In this document: piece after piece, positions 9,004 through 19,423 of the stretch
How the letters are laid out: every line of letters begins with the position of its first letter
Numbering within the stretch: position 1 is the stretch's first letter
Source of the DNA: Intoshia linei
Lineage: Eukaryota; Orthonectida; Rhopaluridae
Assembly (NCBI GenBank): GCA_001642005.1
Contig: LWCA01000340.1
Location: 1-31,707, forward strand
Reading direction: 5' to 3'
DNA: 31,707 nucleotides
Notes under the pieces: model-generated
What the model saw: only the letters and a program-made list of their open reading frames with translations
Databases searched by the model: none
What the model was told of the DNA's origin: nothing
Position numbers and translations under genes: made by a program

Positions 9004-12000
9004 ATGAAAAGTTGGAACTGTGTTTTTTTCGATATAGTTTTGATTTAGTTGTAATGTCTATGTAGATTTTGTTTACTATTCGCGATGAATATGAAAAACA
9101 TAATAAAAGTGGCGTTAATTGCATGTATTTTGATGCTGATCACAAATATTTGTATTCTGGCGGTCGAGATACAATTATTAGACGATGGAACTGTTTTTAT
9201 AGCGGAGAGGTATTTTTTCATTTTTATTTCACACTTTTGGTGTTATAAATAGAAAATACATCAACACTTACATTAATTAAGTAATTCCAAGATGATTTAA
9301 ACAAACAATTTAACAAAATGGAAATTGCAAATTTTTGAATCTTGAAGGCATAACTTTGTGATTGAATTTTTTTGTGTATTTCAAATGGAATATGTTATGG
9401 ATATGGAATTAGCTGTGATTATTTTTAAATTCGCGGATTGTGTATTTCATTTTTGAAACTAAACGTAGTTTAATTTGGGTTTTGACTCTAAAGATACAAA
9501 TTTTTGAAGTTTCAATTTATAATCATAATTATAAAAACTTTCCGGATTTTTTTTTAAATGCAAAGACTCCATTTTGATAAAAGATAATTTGTGGTTTTGG
9601 TCGTAAAGTTTTGAGATCAAGGTTTTAATTTGAAATGTATCTTACTGCACGAAAAAAACTGACTTATAATTTTTGTTTCGGAGACTGAAAGTGTTCTAAA
9701 GAAATGGACACCCTCACAAACGGAGAGGATTAGATTGGAGAATTACTTTAAAATATAATTTGAATATGCAATATATAGGAAATGGAACCAGAATATATGG
9801 AGCATCATATTGATTGGGTGAACGATTTATTTTTATGTGAAAATGACTCAAAATGTAAATATTTGTATTATACCGTTAGGGAACCGATGTAGACTCAGGT
9901 CGACCATCTAACTATCTAAATAAAAATTAATTGTCTAAACTGAGATAACTAGCCAATTACTATTCTCCCATCTGTAATTAATCACTATTTTACGATTATC
10001 ACATCGGAAGTAATTTTTATTACGTTGAAAGTGAAATTGTATGTTTTTGAATCGGTTCAACACATCTATCATAATCCACCTTTATAAAGTAAACTATTTT
10101 TATTTAGTAATTTCAGCTTCAAACGATTTTACTGTAAAAGTGTGGAACACGGATACATTATCGTGTATTTCTACAATCAGAAATCACACAGTTAATTTTA
10201 TTCATATAAATAAATTATTCCACCTTAATATTAACATTAAACATAAGTAATTAGTAATTATATTTCATTAGTAATGATTAGGGGAATTTATTTATCACTA
10301 AAAATTCGAAAAAAATATAAAATTTCCCAAAAATAATGTGACTTTTTATGACAAATTCATTTATTATAGTACAGCGGATCCTAAATGAAGATACTGGGAC
10401 CCTTAGGGACCCCATAAAATATTTTAGAGTTTACATATTACAAATCATGATGTTGATTTGTATTGATAAACATATGATATTAATGATACAGTGAAAGAGA
10501 ATGCGTAAATTTTTAGGGTTGAAATTTTGTATCTATGTCAACTGGAATAAGCTCTATCAGAATAAATTTTTTTGTAATTGTATAACCGTTAATTATTTCA
10601 AATTAAGTTTAAAATAAAAAAAAAAAGTACTAATGTTCTTTTTAAACCGTCAAGACGTTAATTTTTCAGATTTAAAATTTTTTTGTGTGTTAACTGGATA
10701 TAAATATCAACTTTAACTTTTTTTAAATTATAGGTCAATTTTTATTCTTTTAAAAAAGGTAATCTGGGTTTTGATCGTGAAAATGAACATTCTTGGGTTA
10801 TGTATCGTTATTTATCGGCCATTTATCGTAATGTTTATGATTTTAAAAATTATCCAAAAATTTACGTTGTATAAAATGCTAGGACTTAATCATTTTTAAA
10901 AAAGGGTCATTTGGGGTTTTGGCCGTGAAGATATAAGATTTTGAAATTTAAATTTATCATAATGTCGATTTTGTTAAAGTTTATTTACATGGAATTTTAA
11001 AAAAAATATTCCCTTAAAAACACTACAAAATTATCTTCATAATCTTTAAAGATGGTAGAAAAAATTATTTCTTTAAAAGCCCTACAAAATTTTGGTCTGA
11101 AAATTACCTTCAAAATTGTTAAAAAATGATAGAAAAAAATATTCCCTTAAAAACCCTACAAAATTTTGGTTCGAAAATTATCTTCAAAATTTTTAAAAAA
11201 TGGTAGAAAAAAATATTCCCTTAAAAACCCTCCAAAATTTTAGTCAAAAAGTTATTAATATAACATAATAATAAAGTATAAATAAAGAAAGCCACTAAAA
11301 TTTGGTGAAAAAACAATGAAATAAAAAATTTAAAAAACTTGATGATTACGTCGCTCTAAGTATTAACGCGTACATCTTAGAGTCTAAGATGTATCGCTCC
11401 AACAATACATGGCTCAAACGAATTACGCTCAAATGTATGTCGCTCCAGAGAATTTTTAACTAAATTACTTTATATAAATTAGGATTAACTTTGATTTCAT
11501 CATAAAATGCATTGAAAACGAATTATAGAATTTGGTTATTCAGGTTGTCTTTTAATGAATTGTAAAATTCAAATAAATTCACCTTGTTTACAAAAAATGA
11601 TCTATATTTATCTACACACTTAATTAAATAGACTTGAAATATTCAATTTTTACTTTTTAATTTTAGGATTACGTAACTTGTCTATCTTATTCTGCATTTT
11701 CAAATAAATTTGTATCTGGTAGCTTGGATAAAACTATTCTTATCTGGGATTTATCTGAATACAACTCTGCAGCAAAGTCAAGACTTGAGTGTATATATTA
11801 TTCAATTTTAGATTACTTAAATATAAATATTAATTATAATTAATAATTTTTTATACATATAAATTATATATATTATACCCCGTTTACAAGTGCTGGCACT
11901 GGCATTAGGGTGTCAATTTTTTTCACAAATTGTCGCATCTCGTTGGCGCTTAGTTCTAATCGTGTGTATTGTTGGATTGATAATATTATTCTAATACACC

Positions 12001-15000
12001 AAATGTACACAAGACACACTAAATTCTTTAATGTGGTTGACACCCTACTGGATATAATCTTAATTTGCAGGGATGGTATTATCAGATTTTTACTTATCTT
12101 GTTTTAGGTATAATCCGTCCCAAAATATATAAAAACGTTAAATATTTTGGAGTTTAAAAAATATCGAAATTTTTTTTAAAATTTATAGAGTAATTATTGA
12201 GATAAGTATTTGAATTATAATTATAATTAATAAATTTATTGTAATTATCCAAAATATTAAAGTAAATAAAATAGTTTTTTCAAATGTAATCATTAATCAA
12301 ACGAGTGATTTTTTACAGGGCTCGACACCTTAGAGCAGCCATTTTCAACGTGGGACCTGCGGCCCCAGGGGGTCCTGAGAAAAATTTAAATAAATAATGA
12401 AGATACATTTTCGTTGTATAATTTTTATTATATTTTAATATTTAAATTATATTATTTTATAATATATTTTTTTATACATATGTTATTAATGATATTAATT
12501 ATTAAAATATATAATTATTTTTGAATTTTATTATATATCCATATTTTTATTTTATTATAATATTACTTTAACCATAGTTATTTATATTAAAAAAATGTAT
12601 TTTTATAGGCATTAGAAGCAGTACAAAGAATTCTATATATTCAATTGATATATTTAAATCTGGGAATGTCATTATTAGTGGAGATAGTTCCAATACAGTC
12701 CGTTTGACTGACTTGCGTGATGGTGTTTCTAGGATGGAATTACATGGTCATACCAGCACAGTTAAATGCGTTTCACACGTGGAGGATAATAATTTGGTAA
12801 CTTATAATTATAATTGTTCCATGATACATTTATATGTCAACTATTCTATTTAGATCATCTCTGGTGGATCAGATGGGATGTTAATTGTATGGGATATGAG
12901 ACAAAACAAGTTGCTATCGAAAAAATACCTCCATGAAAGGGGTATTTGGACTATGTTGGTATGATATATACCATTTTTGTTATGAAATCAACTTAAAAAT
13001 TTTCGTTCGTAAAAAAATGAAAATATTACGGTTGGACCGTGTCACCCGATAAAGCTTGTAACTGTGGTATAATATAGTAAATATACTATAATGTATCGGT
13101 TTTTGTTAGTTGGTTGTTTTAATAACATCGATAGTATTTAGTTTATAAAAATTTAGCTTAATTTTTTGATATCTTTCCTAAATTTCTAATATATATCTTT
13201 CAAGATTTTGAAGATCCCTTAAATACCCTATCAAATTTTAGTTCAAATATTATCTTTATAATTTTTAAAAAAATTGGAAAAAAAAATTTCATTAAAAAAC
13301 CTATCAAATTTTGGTCACAAAATTATCTTCATAATATTGCAAACCTTTTATGAAAAAAAACTTCCCTTAAAACCCCTTCCAAATTTTTCCCCAAAATCTA
13401 AAACTGTATATCTTCATAATCTACAAAAAAATTGGGAGAAAAATTTTTTCAACAAAAACTTGGTCAAAAAATTAATATGATTAATGAGCAAAATCTATGT
13501 TATGTCGATCCAACAATACATCGCTCAAATGAATGTCGCTCAACTGAATGTTCGCCATATTTACTAATTATCATAATTTTGATCACAGTGGGTTATTTTT
13601 TACGTGTTGGATAGTATTATCGAAATATAATATAAAACTTATTATTAATTCTTATAAGTTTATACTAATACGTATTGAAAATGTTAAAAAGGTTTTAAAA
13701 ATAATATAAACACCTATAACTTTGATAAATTTTGTTGTAGTGAGTGTACCGATACTGGTATCTTTGTTATGCACTTGTTGGTATTTTTCAAATTTGTGTT
13801 GTATTATTTGCTCAAATTATGATTTAGGTAAATAAAGTGGGTCAAAAAATATACACTTCTGGACAACAAGGCTTACTGTATTATTCTGAATTTAATAAAG
13901 AATTGACATCAAAGTTGCTTTATAAAACGCCTCATGATGAATCTATTTTAAATGTAGTGCATTTGTGTATTATTATTTTTTATTCATATCTAAATTTGTA
14001 ATTGTTAATCAGTGTGGCTAGGCTTTGCTTAAGTTTCTCTTAGGATTTAATTGGAAGAAAATTTTTAAATTATAACAATCTTATAACAGATAGTAAATTT
14101 CAATTCCGCTATAAATATAGAAATACGATTATTGCGATAATGTGGTCTGAATGTATAGAATGTTTTATATTGAAGAAATTAAATGCATACTCAAAATAGA
14201 TTTATTTTAGGTTAAAATAGCTACTTAACAGTCTAATTTAATTAAATTAACAGTTATCTAAATTATTAATATTTAATTAATAATTCTTAACTTCAGATGA
14301 AAGATAATCATTAAAAATGTTTATATTTCATATTTACATTACATCTCACTGTAAATAATTAAATTTGACTGAATCAACCATTTTGATTACTCCAAAATCG
14401 TCTGTATTTTATATATAGAAATATCCATACTCTGCAGACCTAACTATAGATCTCTGCACAAATATTTACATACAAATTAATAATGTATTACATTTAATTG
14501 TTACAAATTTGCTTCCTTAAACCTTAATATACTGTTATTTTAGATGTGCATACAATCGGATGATATTATGTGGATCTCTAAAAATACATCCTATATTGAC
14601 AAATTGGTAATATTTATTTTTAGGCCGAAGATTACAGTAAACTATGCGTTATAAGAACACTCGTTATAATAACAGCTTAGTAATAAATTTTGATTTCCAT
14701 AGTACGTACACAGTAAAATCAAATTCGTTATAAGCTACAAATAAATTCGATATAAAGACAAATTTAAATTCGTCATTGCAAGTTTTAACTAATGTTAAAT
14801 TAATTTTTTTCCCTAAAAATACTACAAGTAAAACCCAAACCTTGGATGCTGGAATTATAAAATTTATTAATGTAAACAGGAATATCGGAAATGCTTAGTC
14901 AAACGTTTTTTATTGATTCAAATGGAAGAAAAGAATATGGAAAATGAAAAAGTTGATATTAATCATTGCAGTGTCAATCTACACGAAGCAATTCAAACAA

Positions 15001-17335
15001 TATCGCAATGTTGGAGTATATTAAAGGAAAATATCATTAAAAACTGTTTTAAAATGACTTATAATTTAAAAAGTAGAATATTAAATTTTTTACAATAACA
15101 TTCGTTACAACAACGTTGTTTTATTTTGTTCTTATAACGCATAGTTTACTGTATTAGGTTATATTTTGTGTAAATAATCTAAAAAAAGTTCAAAAATGTG
15201 CTGTTTTGTAAATGTTTTTGTATACTGGCTTTGAATTATATGAATAAATTTAAATATCACAAAAGCCTGTGTTTAGAGTTTTAAAACTCAGTACTCAGTA
15301 AAACTCACCACTTTTTACACACACAGTTGAACACACAATACATATATACGTTATATATGTAGATTTGATGGAAATTATTTTAGAAAATTAGAACTGAAGA
15401 TATGGTTCTAATTGATCAAATACCGGGTATTTTTAATTGTATTATAATAAAATATATTATACTAGGTTGACTGTTATGTACTACGTACAAACAGGACCTA
15501 GCTCTGCCGAGGGCAAATCTTTATTATACTTAAAAGATAAATTCACGTTGAAAATTTAACTTACGTCAGATATTCCAATTTTATAAAATGACGTGACAAT
15601 ACTAATTTTATATTTGTTACAAATGTTTACAAAACTTTTTTAAGAGAAATTTCGATGTTGAGTGGTCGGGTCCAAGCTCAACCAATTTGAATAATTTTTT
15701 CAGGAAAGTGATCACCGTAATATACATAGATGTATGAAAAAACTGTAAAAAAAGAAATACAGTAAATATACGTATGTGTAAAATATTGTTTTAAAAATAA
15801 AAATTTATATTATAACGCGGAACGCACATTCCACAATTGGAGACCGCATAATTGAAACCACTGATGAGGACTCAAACTTTTTCTGAGCCAGGTTGCTAAT
15901 CACTGTTCTATATGTATCGCACTATTATTTATAAAATTTTTCAATTAATTAAAATAATTGCATTTGGGGAGGATTATTATTAGATTTAATTTTACTTATT
16001 ATAATATTAACTATTATTATAATTATTGACCGACTTATTAAATAATAAAAAAGACTTCGACATAAAAAATGGCTGTTTCTAATATAAAAAAATGCCCATC
16101 CTATAATGTATATTTTATATTGATGTTTAGGTTCTGCACCTATAATTGATTTTAAAGTCTTGAATGATAAAAGAAATATTATTACAAAAAAGTCTAATGG
16201 TGAGGTAGAAATATATGACGTTTTGTTGGGAAAAAAAATTAAGTCACTTGGTAAAACTGACTATGAAACAGAAATTACTAAAAGACAAACTATTGTTTAT
16301 AAACATGCGTGGTTCAATGCGGAAATCAAGTCTGGTGTAATTTTTATATTTAATATTTATACGAGTTCAGGTTTATTAGAAAAATTATTCTGATGTGGAA
16401 AAACAGCAACCATTTATTTATTTTTCAAAAATTAATTTACACTTTCGTGTATTTCTTCCCACCCAACAACAAATTAATTTTCTACCTAAAGATATTTACA
16501 GGTACTTTACAATACTTTTTGTATTGTCATTTTTGATTAATTACTCAACTTTTTTCGATCCTGCACTTAATTTTTAAAATTTTGACATACCCTTAATGTA
16601 GATGTTATCTATAATCTTGGATGAAATTGATTGCTTAAATTGCTGGGACGTTGTTGAAGATTGTGCATTTGATAAAGGTTAATTTAAAAATTGATTATGT
16701 AGATTCTAGATTCTAAGTGAATTTATTGTGTCTAATCTAGTGTGTCCATAAGTACTTATTTTTGAGACTTTTAAAATGAGATAAATAAATAATAAATAGA
16801 TGTCAAAAATAAATACTCATAAATACCATAGATAATTTTAGTTAATATTTTACTTTTAATTTTAACACTTTAATCCTTTCACTGTCTGTGTGTTCTATAC
16901 TATACACAGCAGTTTCACTTCACACGTCTGTGTATTCTATGATATACACTAGGGGTGTGAATGTTTTCACTTTCTTGCGAAAATACAAGAGTGCCACCCC
17001 ATACATGGAAGATGGGGTTGAATGATACACAATTATCAAAAAATTATATAAAAAGGATTAAAAAAAACCCTGGGGCAAAGCACTTCAAAATATGAATAAT
17101 GAGCAAAATTTAATTTATTTTGTATAGTAAATTTGATAGTAATAATAATTTCCATAACAATTAATTTTCAATTTATATTTTTTTATATTTATTCAGTTTT
17201 CTCATTGGAATCGNAATTTTTTATTATATTATATTTATAGTTTTTACTTTTTTAGGTTTCTTAAATATTTGTTCTTCATCATACACTAGATATGATATAA
17301 GAAAATGTCTTAAATCATCAACCAGGATTAATTAA
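9004..17335 (+). CDS. WDR48: WDR48/UAF1 WD40-repeat protein
   Basis: WDR48 (UAF1) is a WD40 beta-propeller that binds and activates the deubiquitinases USP1, USP12 and USP46. Exons by hand: 9004-9021 (tentative), 9066-9209, 9779-9854, 10108-10190, 11667-11790, 12609-12796, 12854-12958, 13828-13953, 14544-14606, 15384-15426, 16131-16336, 16602-16677 and 17256-17335 (tentative). All phases agree, giving about 443 residues. Exon 2 has FTIRDEYEKHNKSGVN and SGGRDTIIRRW, near-identical in pattern to human IRDEVEKYNRNGVN and TAGRDSIIRIW. Later blades show SASNDFTVKVWN, VSGSLDKTILIWD and ISGGSDGMLIVWD. The post-propeller part keeps LNDKRNIITK, WFNAEIKSG and MLSIILDEIDCLNCWD, equivalent to human WFSVDLKTG and LDESDCFAAW. 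The human protein continues to 677 residues with a SUMO-like domain; that part is not found here. The last exon has no similarity and follows a single N (17214), so the C-terminus is uncertain. Confidence 0.88.
9210..9778 (+). repeat. WDR48 intron with diverged repeat modules
   Basis: The intron carries two weak copies of the module TTGGGTTTTG...AAG (about 9474-9500 and 9590-9615) seen more clearly at 4880 and 10760. Otherwise it is A/T-rich and without coding similarity. Confidence 0.35.
10733..10960. repeat. Tandem pair of ~150-bp repeat modules
   Basis: Two successive units each run from TAGG(T/A)C through a T/A stretch to GG(T/G)(T/C)..TGGGGTTTTGxxCGTGAA, starting about 10733 and 10881. 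They share a TTATCGTAATGTTTATGATTTT-like segment. The preceding stretch 10500-10700 (AACTGGAATAAGCT...ACCGTTAATTATT) recurs at 31550-31690, so the repeat unit is longer than the pair. Confidence 0.5.
10990..11270. repeat. Minisatellite, ~75-bp unit, about four copies
   Basis: The unit reads roughly AATATTCCCTTAAAAACCCT, then ACAAAATTTTGGTCCGAAAA, then a TTATCTTCAAAATTTTTAAA segment and ATGGTAG. Starts of the TCCCTT core fall near 11011, 11069, 11142 and 11217, so the spacing is about 58, 73 and 75. The array is in intron 4 of the WDR48 gene. A diverged array of the same unit is at 13200-13450. Confidence 0.7.
11340..11455. repeat. CGCTC-rich short direct repeats
   Basis: After the minisatellite comes a series of variants of ATCGCTC(C/A)AAC spaced about 14-16 bases (GTCGCTCTAAG, ATCGCTCCAAC, TGGCTCAAACG, TACGCTCAAATG, GTCGCTCCAG). 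The same series follows the second minisatellite at 13500-13550 (ACATCGCTCAAATGAATGTC), so minisatellite and CGCTC block move or are amplified as one composite unit. Confidence 0.6.
11903..12050. mobile_element. Short mariner-like MITE
   Basis: A 148-bp segment begins CATTAGGGTGTCAA and ends TTGACACCCTACTG; the ends are 14-bp inverted repeats with one mismatch. They match the ends of the larger element at 3357-3706 (CAxTxGGGTGTC). The expected TA target duplication is not preserved. It sits in intron 5 of the WDR48 gene. The 65-codon open frame over it is not a gene. Confidence 0.6.
12336..12400 (+). mobile_element. hAT-type terminal repeat, remnant
   Basis: CAGCCATTTTCAACGTGGGA followed by CCTGCGGCCCCAGGGGGTCC resembles the left end of Charlie/Buster-like hAT elements (CAGNGGTTCTCAACC...GGGGTC). 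The preceding 8-mer CCTTAGAG has TA at positions 4-5. No right end is found before the next WDR48 exon at 12609. Confidence 0.5.
13200..13555. repeat. Second copy of minisatellite plus CGCTC block
   Basis: Three to four diverged units of the same ~75-bp repeat as at 10990-11270 (TCCCTTAAATACCCTATCAA, then TTTTAGTTCAAATATTATCT) run to about 13450. They are followed by ATCCAACAATACATCGCTCA at 13507, matching TCCAACAATACATGGCTCAA at 11396. The block lies in intron 7 of the WDR48 gene. Short open frames across it are products of the repeat. Confidence 0.65.
14635..15151. mobile_element. Tigger/pogo-type element, internally deleted
   Basis: The 517-bp element has 25-bp perfect terminal inverted repeats starting CAGTAAACTATGCGTTATAA, flanked by TA on each side (14633-14634, 15152-15153). 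The CAGTAAA...CGTTATAA end is typical of pogo/Tigger elements. It contains the C-terminal part of a transposase (listed separately). It is inserted in intron 9 of the WDR48 gene. Confidence 0.88.
14833..15098 (+). pseudogene. Tigger-like transposase C-terminal remnant
   Basis: The first frame reads TQTLDAGIIK, the counterpart of the Tigger/Jerky (Q)PLDxGII segment near the end of the DDE domain. The match then continues in another frame (QEYRKCLVKRF...) and ends with VNLHEAIQTISQCW and ENIIKNCFKMT, the conserved C-terminal AIxxIxxAW...TIxNCFRKAGF module. A frameshift near 14870 and loss of the DNA-binding and catalytic N-terminal regions make it non-functional. Confidence 0.7.
15462..15562 (+). 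repeat. Copy 3 of dispersed stem-loop repeat
   Basis: CTAGGTTGACTGTTATGTAC-TACGTACAAACAGGACCTAG is the cleanest version. Outer arms CTAGGT...ACCTAG, middle CTGTT...AACAG and inner TGTAC...GTACA pair in nested order. It is followed by CTCTGCCGAGGGCA and an A/T stretch ending ATAAATTCACGTTGAAAAT, shared with the copies at 25141 and 30765. It is in intron 10 of the WDR48 gene. Confidence 0.7.
16950..17213. mobile_element. hAT MITE copy, truncated at an N
   Basis: It begins TAGGGGTGTGAATG after ATATACAC (TA in the centre of the 8-mer) and aligns with the element at 21730-22457 for about 260 bases. The alignment stops exactly at the single N at 17214; the right end with ACACCCCTA is missing. It lies in the last proposed WDR48 intron. 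The break is probably an assembly join rather than biology. Confidence 0.7.
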
Positions 17336-19423
17336 TTAATGTTTAAATTAATTAGACTTAGGTGCCTAAGACTTATGTCGGACACTGTAGTTATAATTTT
17401 AGTTAAGATAATCAATTTAATTGGTTGTATCTTCAAAGCTAACTTGTTTTAAAGTATATTATATTATATTTATTCTATTAAAATTATATTCCAGAATATA
17501 ACTTTAAAAAAAAAAAAAAAATTTAAATTTTATTTTTGATGAGTATAGCCTGGGTAGCTTTTCCCTATTTCATTTGGGAACATTGGGATTATAAAGGTTA
17601 AATAAAAAACAAATAATGTTCCCTAACTAGCCTATCTTTTCTAAATAGTATCATAGGATAGATTCATAATTTAGTGGAACATGAGTAATAATTTTCAAAT
17701 TTTAGAATTTGTACAAAAAATGGGATAAAAATTTTTTAAAAAAATATTTTTCTTGTATAAAATGTGTCCACATCTCCCGTGCCGTGTTAGAGTAAAATCA
17801 AATCTAACTATTCAACTAAATATATCAAATCAAAGTTAAAAAACGTTAATTATATTGTATTTATTTCAGAAAAAATAATACATCAAAAGATTCATATAAA
17901 TTGAAAAATATCTCAACTGGATATTATCCATAATAATTAAATAAGTAATCAAATAAACTTAAAAGTTAATGTATATATAAGACAAATTATGAATATAAAT
18001 TATAAAATGTACACTATTATTATTGGATAAATGTCAATCAGAAAACTAATAATAATCACAAACATAACATGAAGCTAATTTAAAACGTATCTATAAATTA
18101 GATTAAATGATTGAATCACTTTTAAAATCATTCAATATACTATTAAACAGTTAAAAAAAAATTAAATTTGCTCAAATATATTTAAACCTAGAGCGACATT
18201 TGAAATAACATTCACCAACTTTTTTAAAACTAAATTCTCAATTGGCTCAAATTGTGAAAAAACTACAATTTCATATTCTCACCGAGCACGAATCTTTATA
18301 ACGTTAAAAAATTATAAATAAACATGTAAAAAATATTAAAAATAAGACAAAATAAAAGAATGGTTAGAGGCATAATGTATAGAATTGAAAAATTTTGACA
18401 AATATTGTTAAAAGTTACATGTATCACATTATTATTACTAAAGGCAAATTATTAAAACAAACGAGTAAATAGCTAAATTTAATTATTATTGTAAAAAATT
18501 AATCATAATGCAAATTGTTATTCAAAATTGTCACATTTTATTATGGCACAGGTCAACAACCCAAGAGATTGACATTTTTGGGTAGTAGAAATAATGTAGT
18601 GTATCGATATTTAATTTTATTAATAATTACATCGACTCAATACATTTAAATGACACGTTATTAGAAATTGACTTGATTTTAACTTACAGTTGGAAAAATC
18701 CAAAAAAATTCAATAATCATAATAATAATATTAGCAATACATATGAAACAAAAATTATATTATATATAGTAAATGATCATAATTACACCAGTACGCTATA
18801 TAGGTGATCTAAGGCAATACTTAAAAATGTTTAATATTCATCATTATAATCAGGGTGCCAATAACTATACATATCACTATCTCTGAAATCATATTTTAAA
18901 TTTGAAATTACCTGAGTCCGGTCGGTTTACACGGACTATTTTCACGGCAATGGTCAACTACCAGGTTATAATTAACAATAAAAAAGTATTTAATCCTGCC
19001 GGAAACCGATAAAACTAAAAATAAACAATTTGTTTGTTACTCCTTTATAAAAAATCTATTAAAATACGACATTTATCATAATTAAAATCCGATATGAACC
19101 TACTGTGCAGCTATTTTAACAAATTATCAAGATTATAAAGTTAACAAGTTAATACAATTAAATCAACTAATCCACGCCTTAAAACGGATACAACAAAAGA
19201 ATTTATCAAGTGTATTACATGATAAATTTGAACTCTATTAAAAATGAATCAATCATTTTTGATTGAATTAATAATACTAATACTAATACGTGTTAATTCA
19301 AGTCAAATTTAACAATCAAAATTCATAAAATTGAATAAACTAGAAACATTACACAATTTAAAACCTTTCAATATATTTACAATTCAACAAAAAACATTTC
19401 AAAAAAATTTCAGAAACAAAAAC
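17336..19423. other. Spacer upstream of mab-21
   Basis: Two kilobases without a recognisable exon on either strand; I looked for the missing WDR48 C-terminus and saw none. The stretch 18900-19010 is noticeably less A/T-rich (GTCCGGTCGGTTTACACGGA, later GCCGGAAACCGATAAAAC) and could be a cis-regulatory element of mab-21, but nothing specific identifies it. A TTTCAG acceptor at 19408-19413 lies 10 bases before the mab-21 ATG, so a 5' UTR intron is possible. Confidence 0.4.

Noticed and set aside
11910-12107. 65-codon open frame on the plus strand
   Set aside because: It is almost entirely inside the short mariner-like MITE in a WDR48 intron.
16337-16577. Frames after the WDR48 exon at 16131 reading GLLEKLF and KINLHFRVFLPTQQQ, which faintly resemble later parts of WDR48
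   Set aside because: They lie between two exons that join perfectly (KSG to MLSIILDEIDC, phase 0, GTAATT donor), contain stops, and would be in the wrong order relative to the conserved LDEIDC segment; treated as intron.
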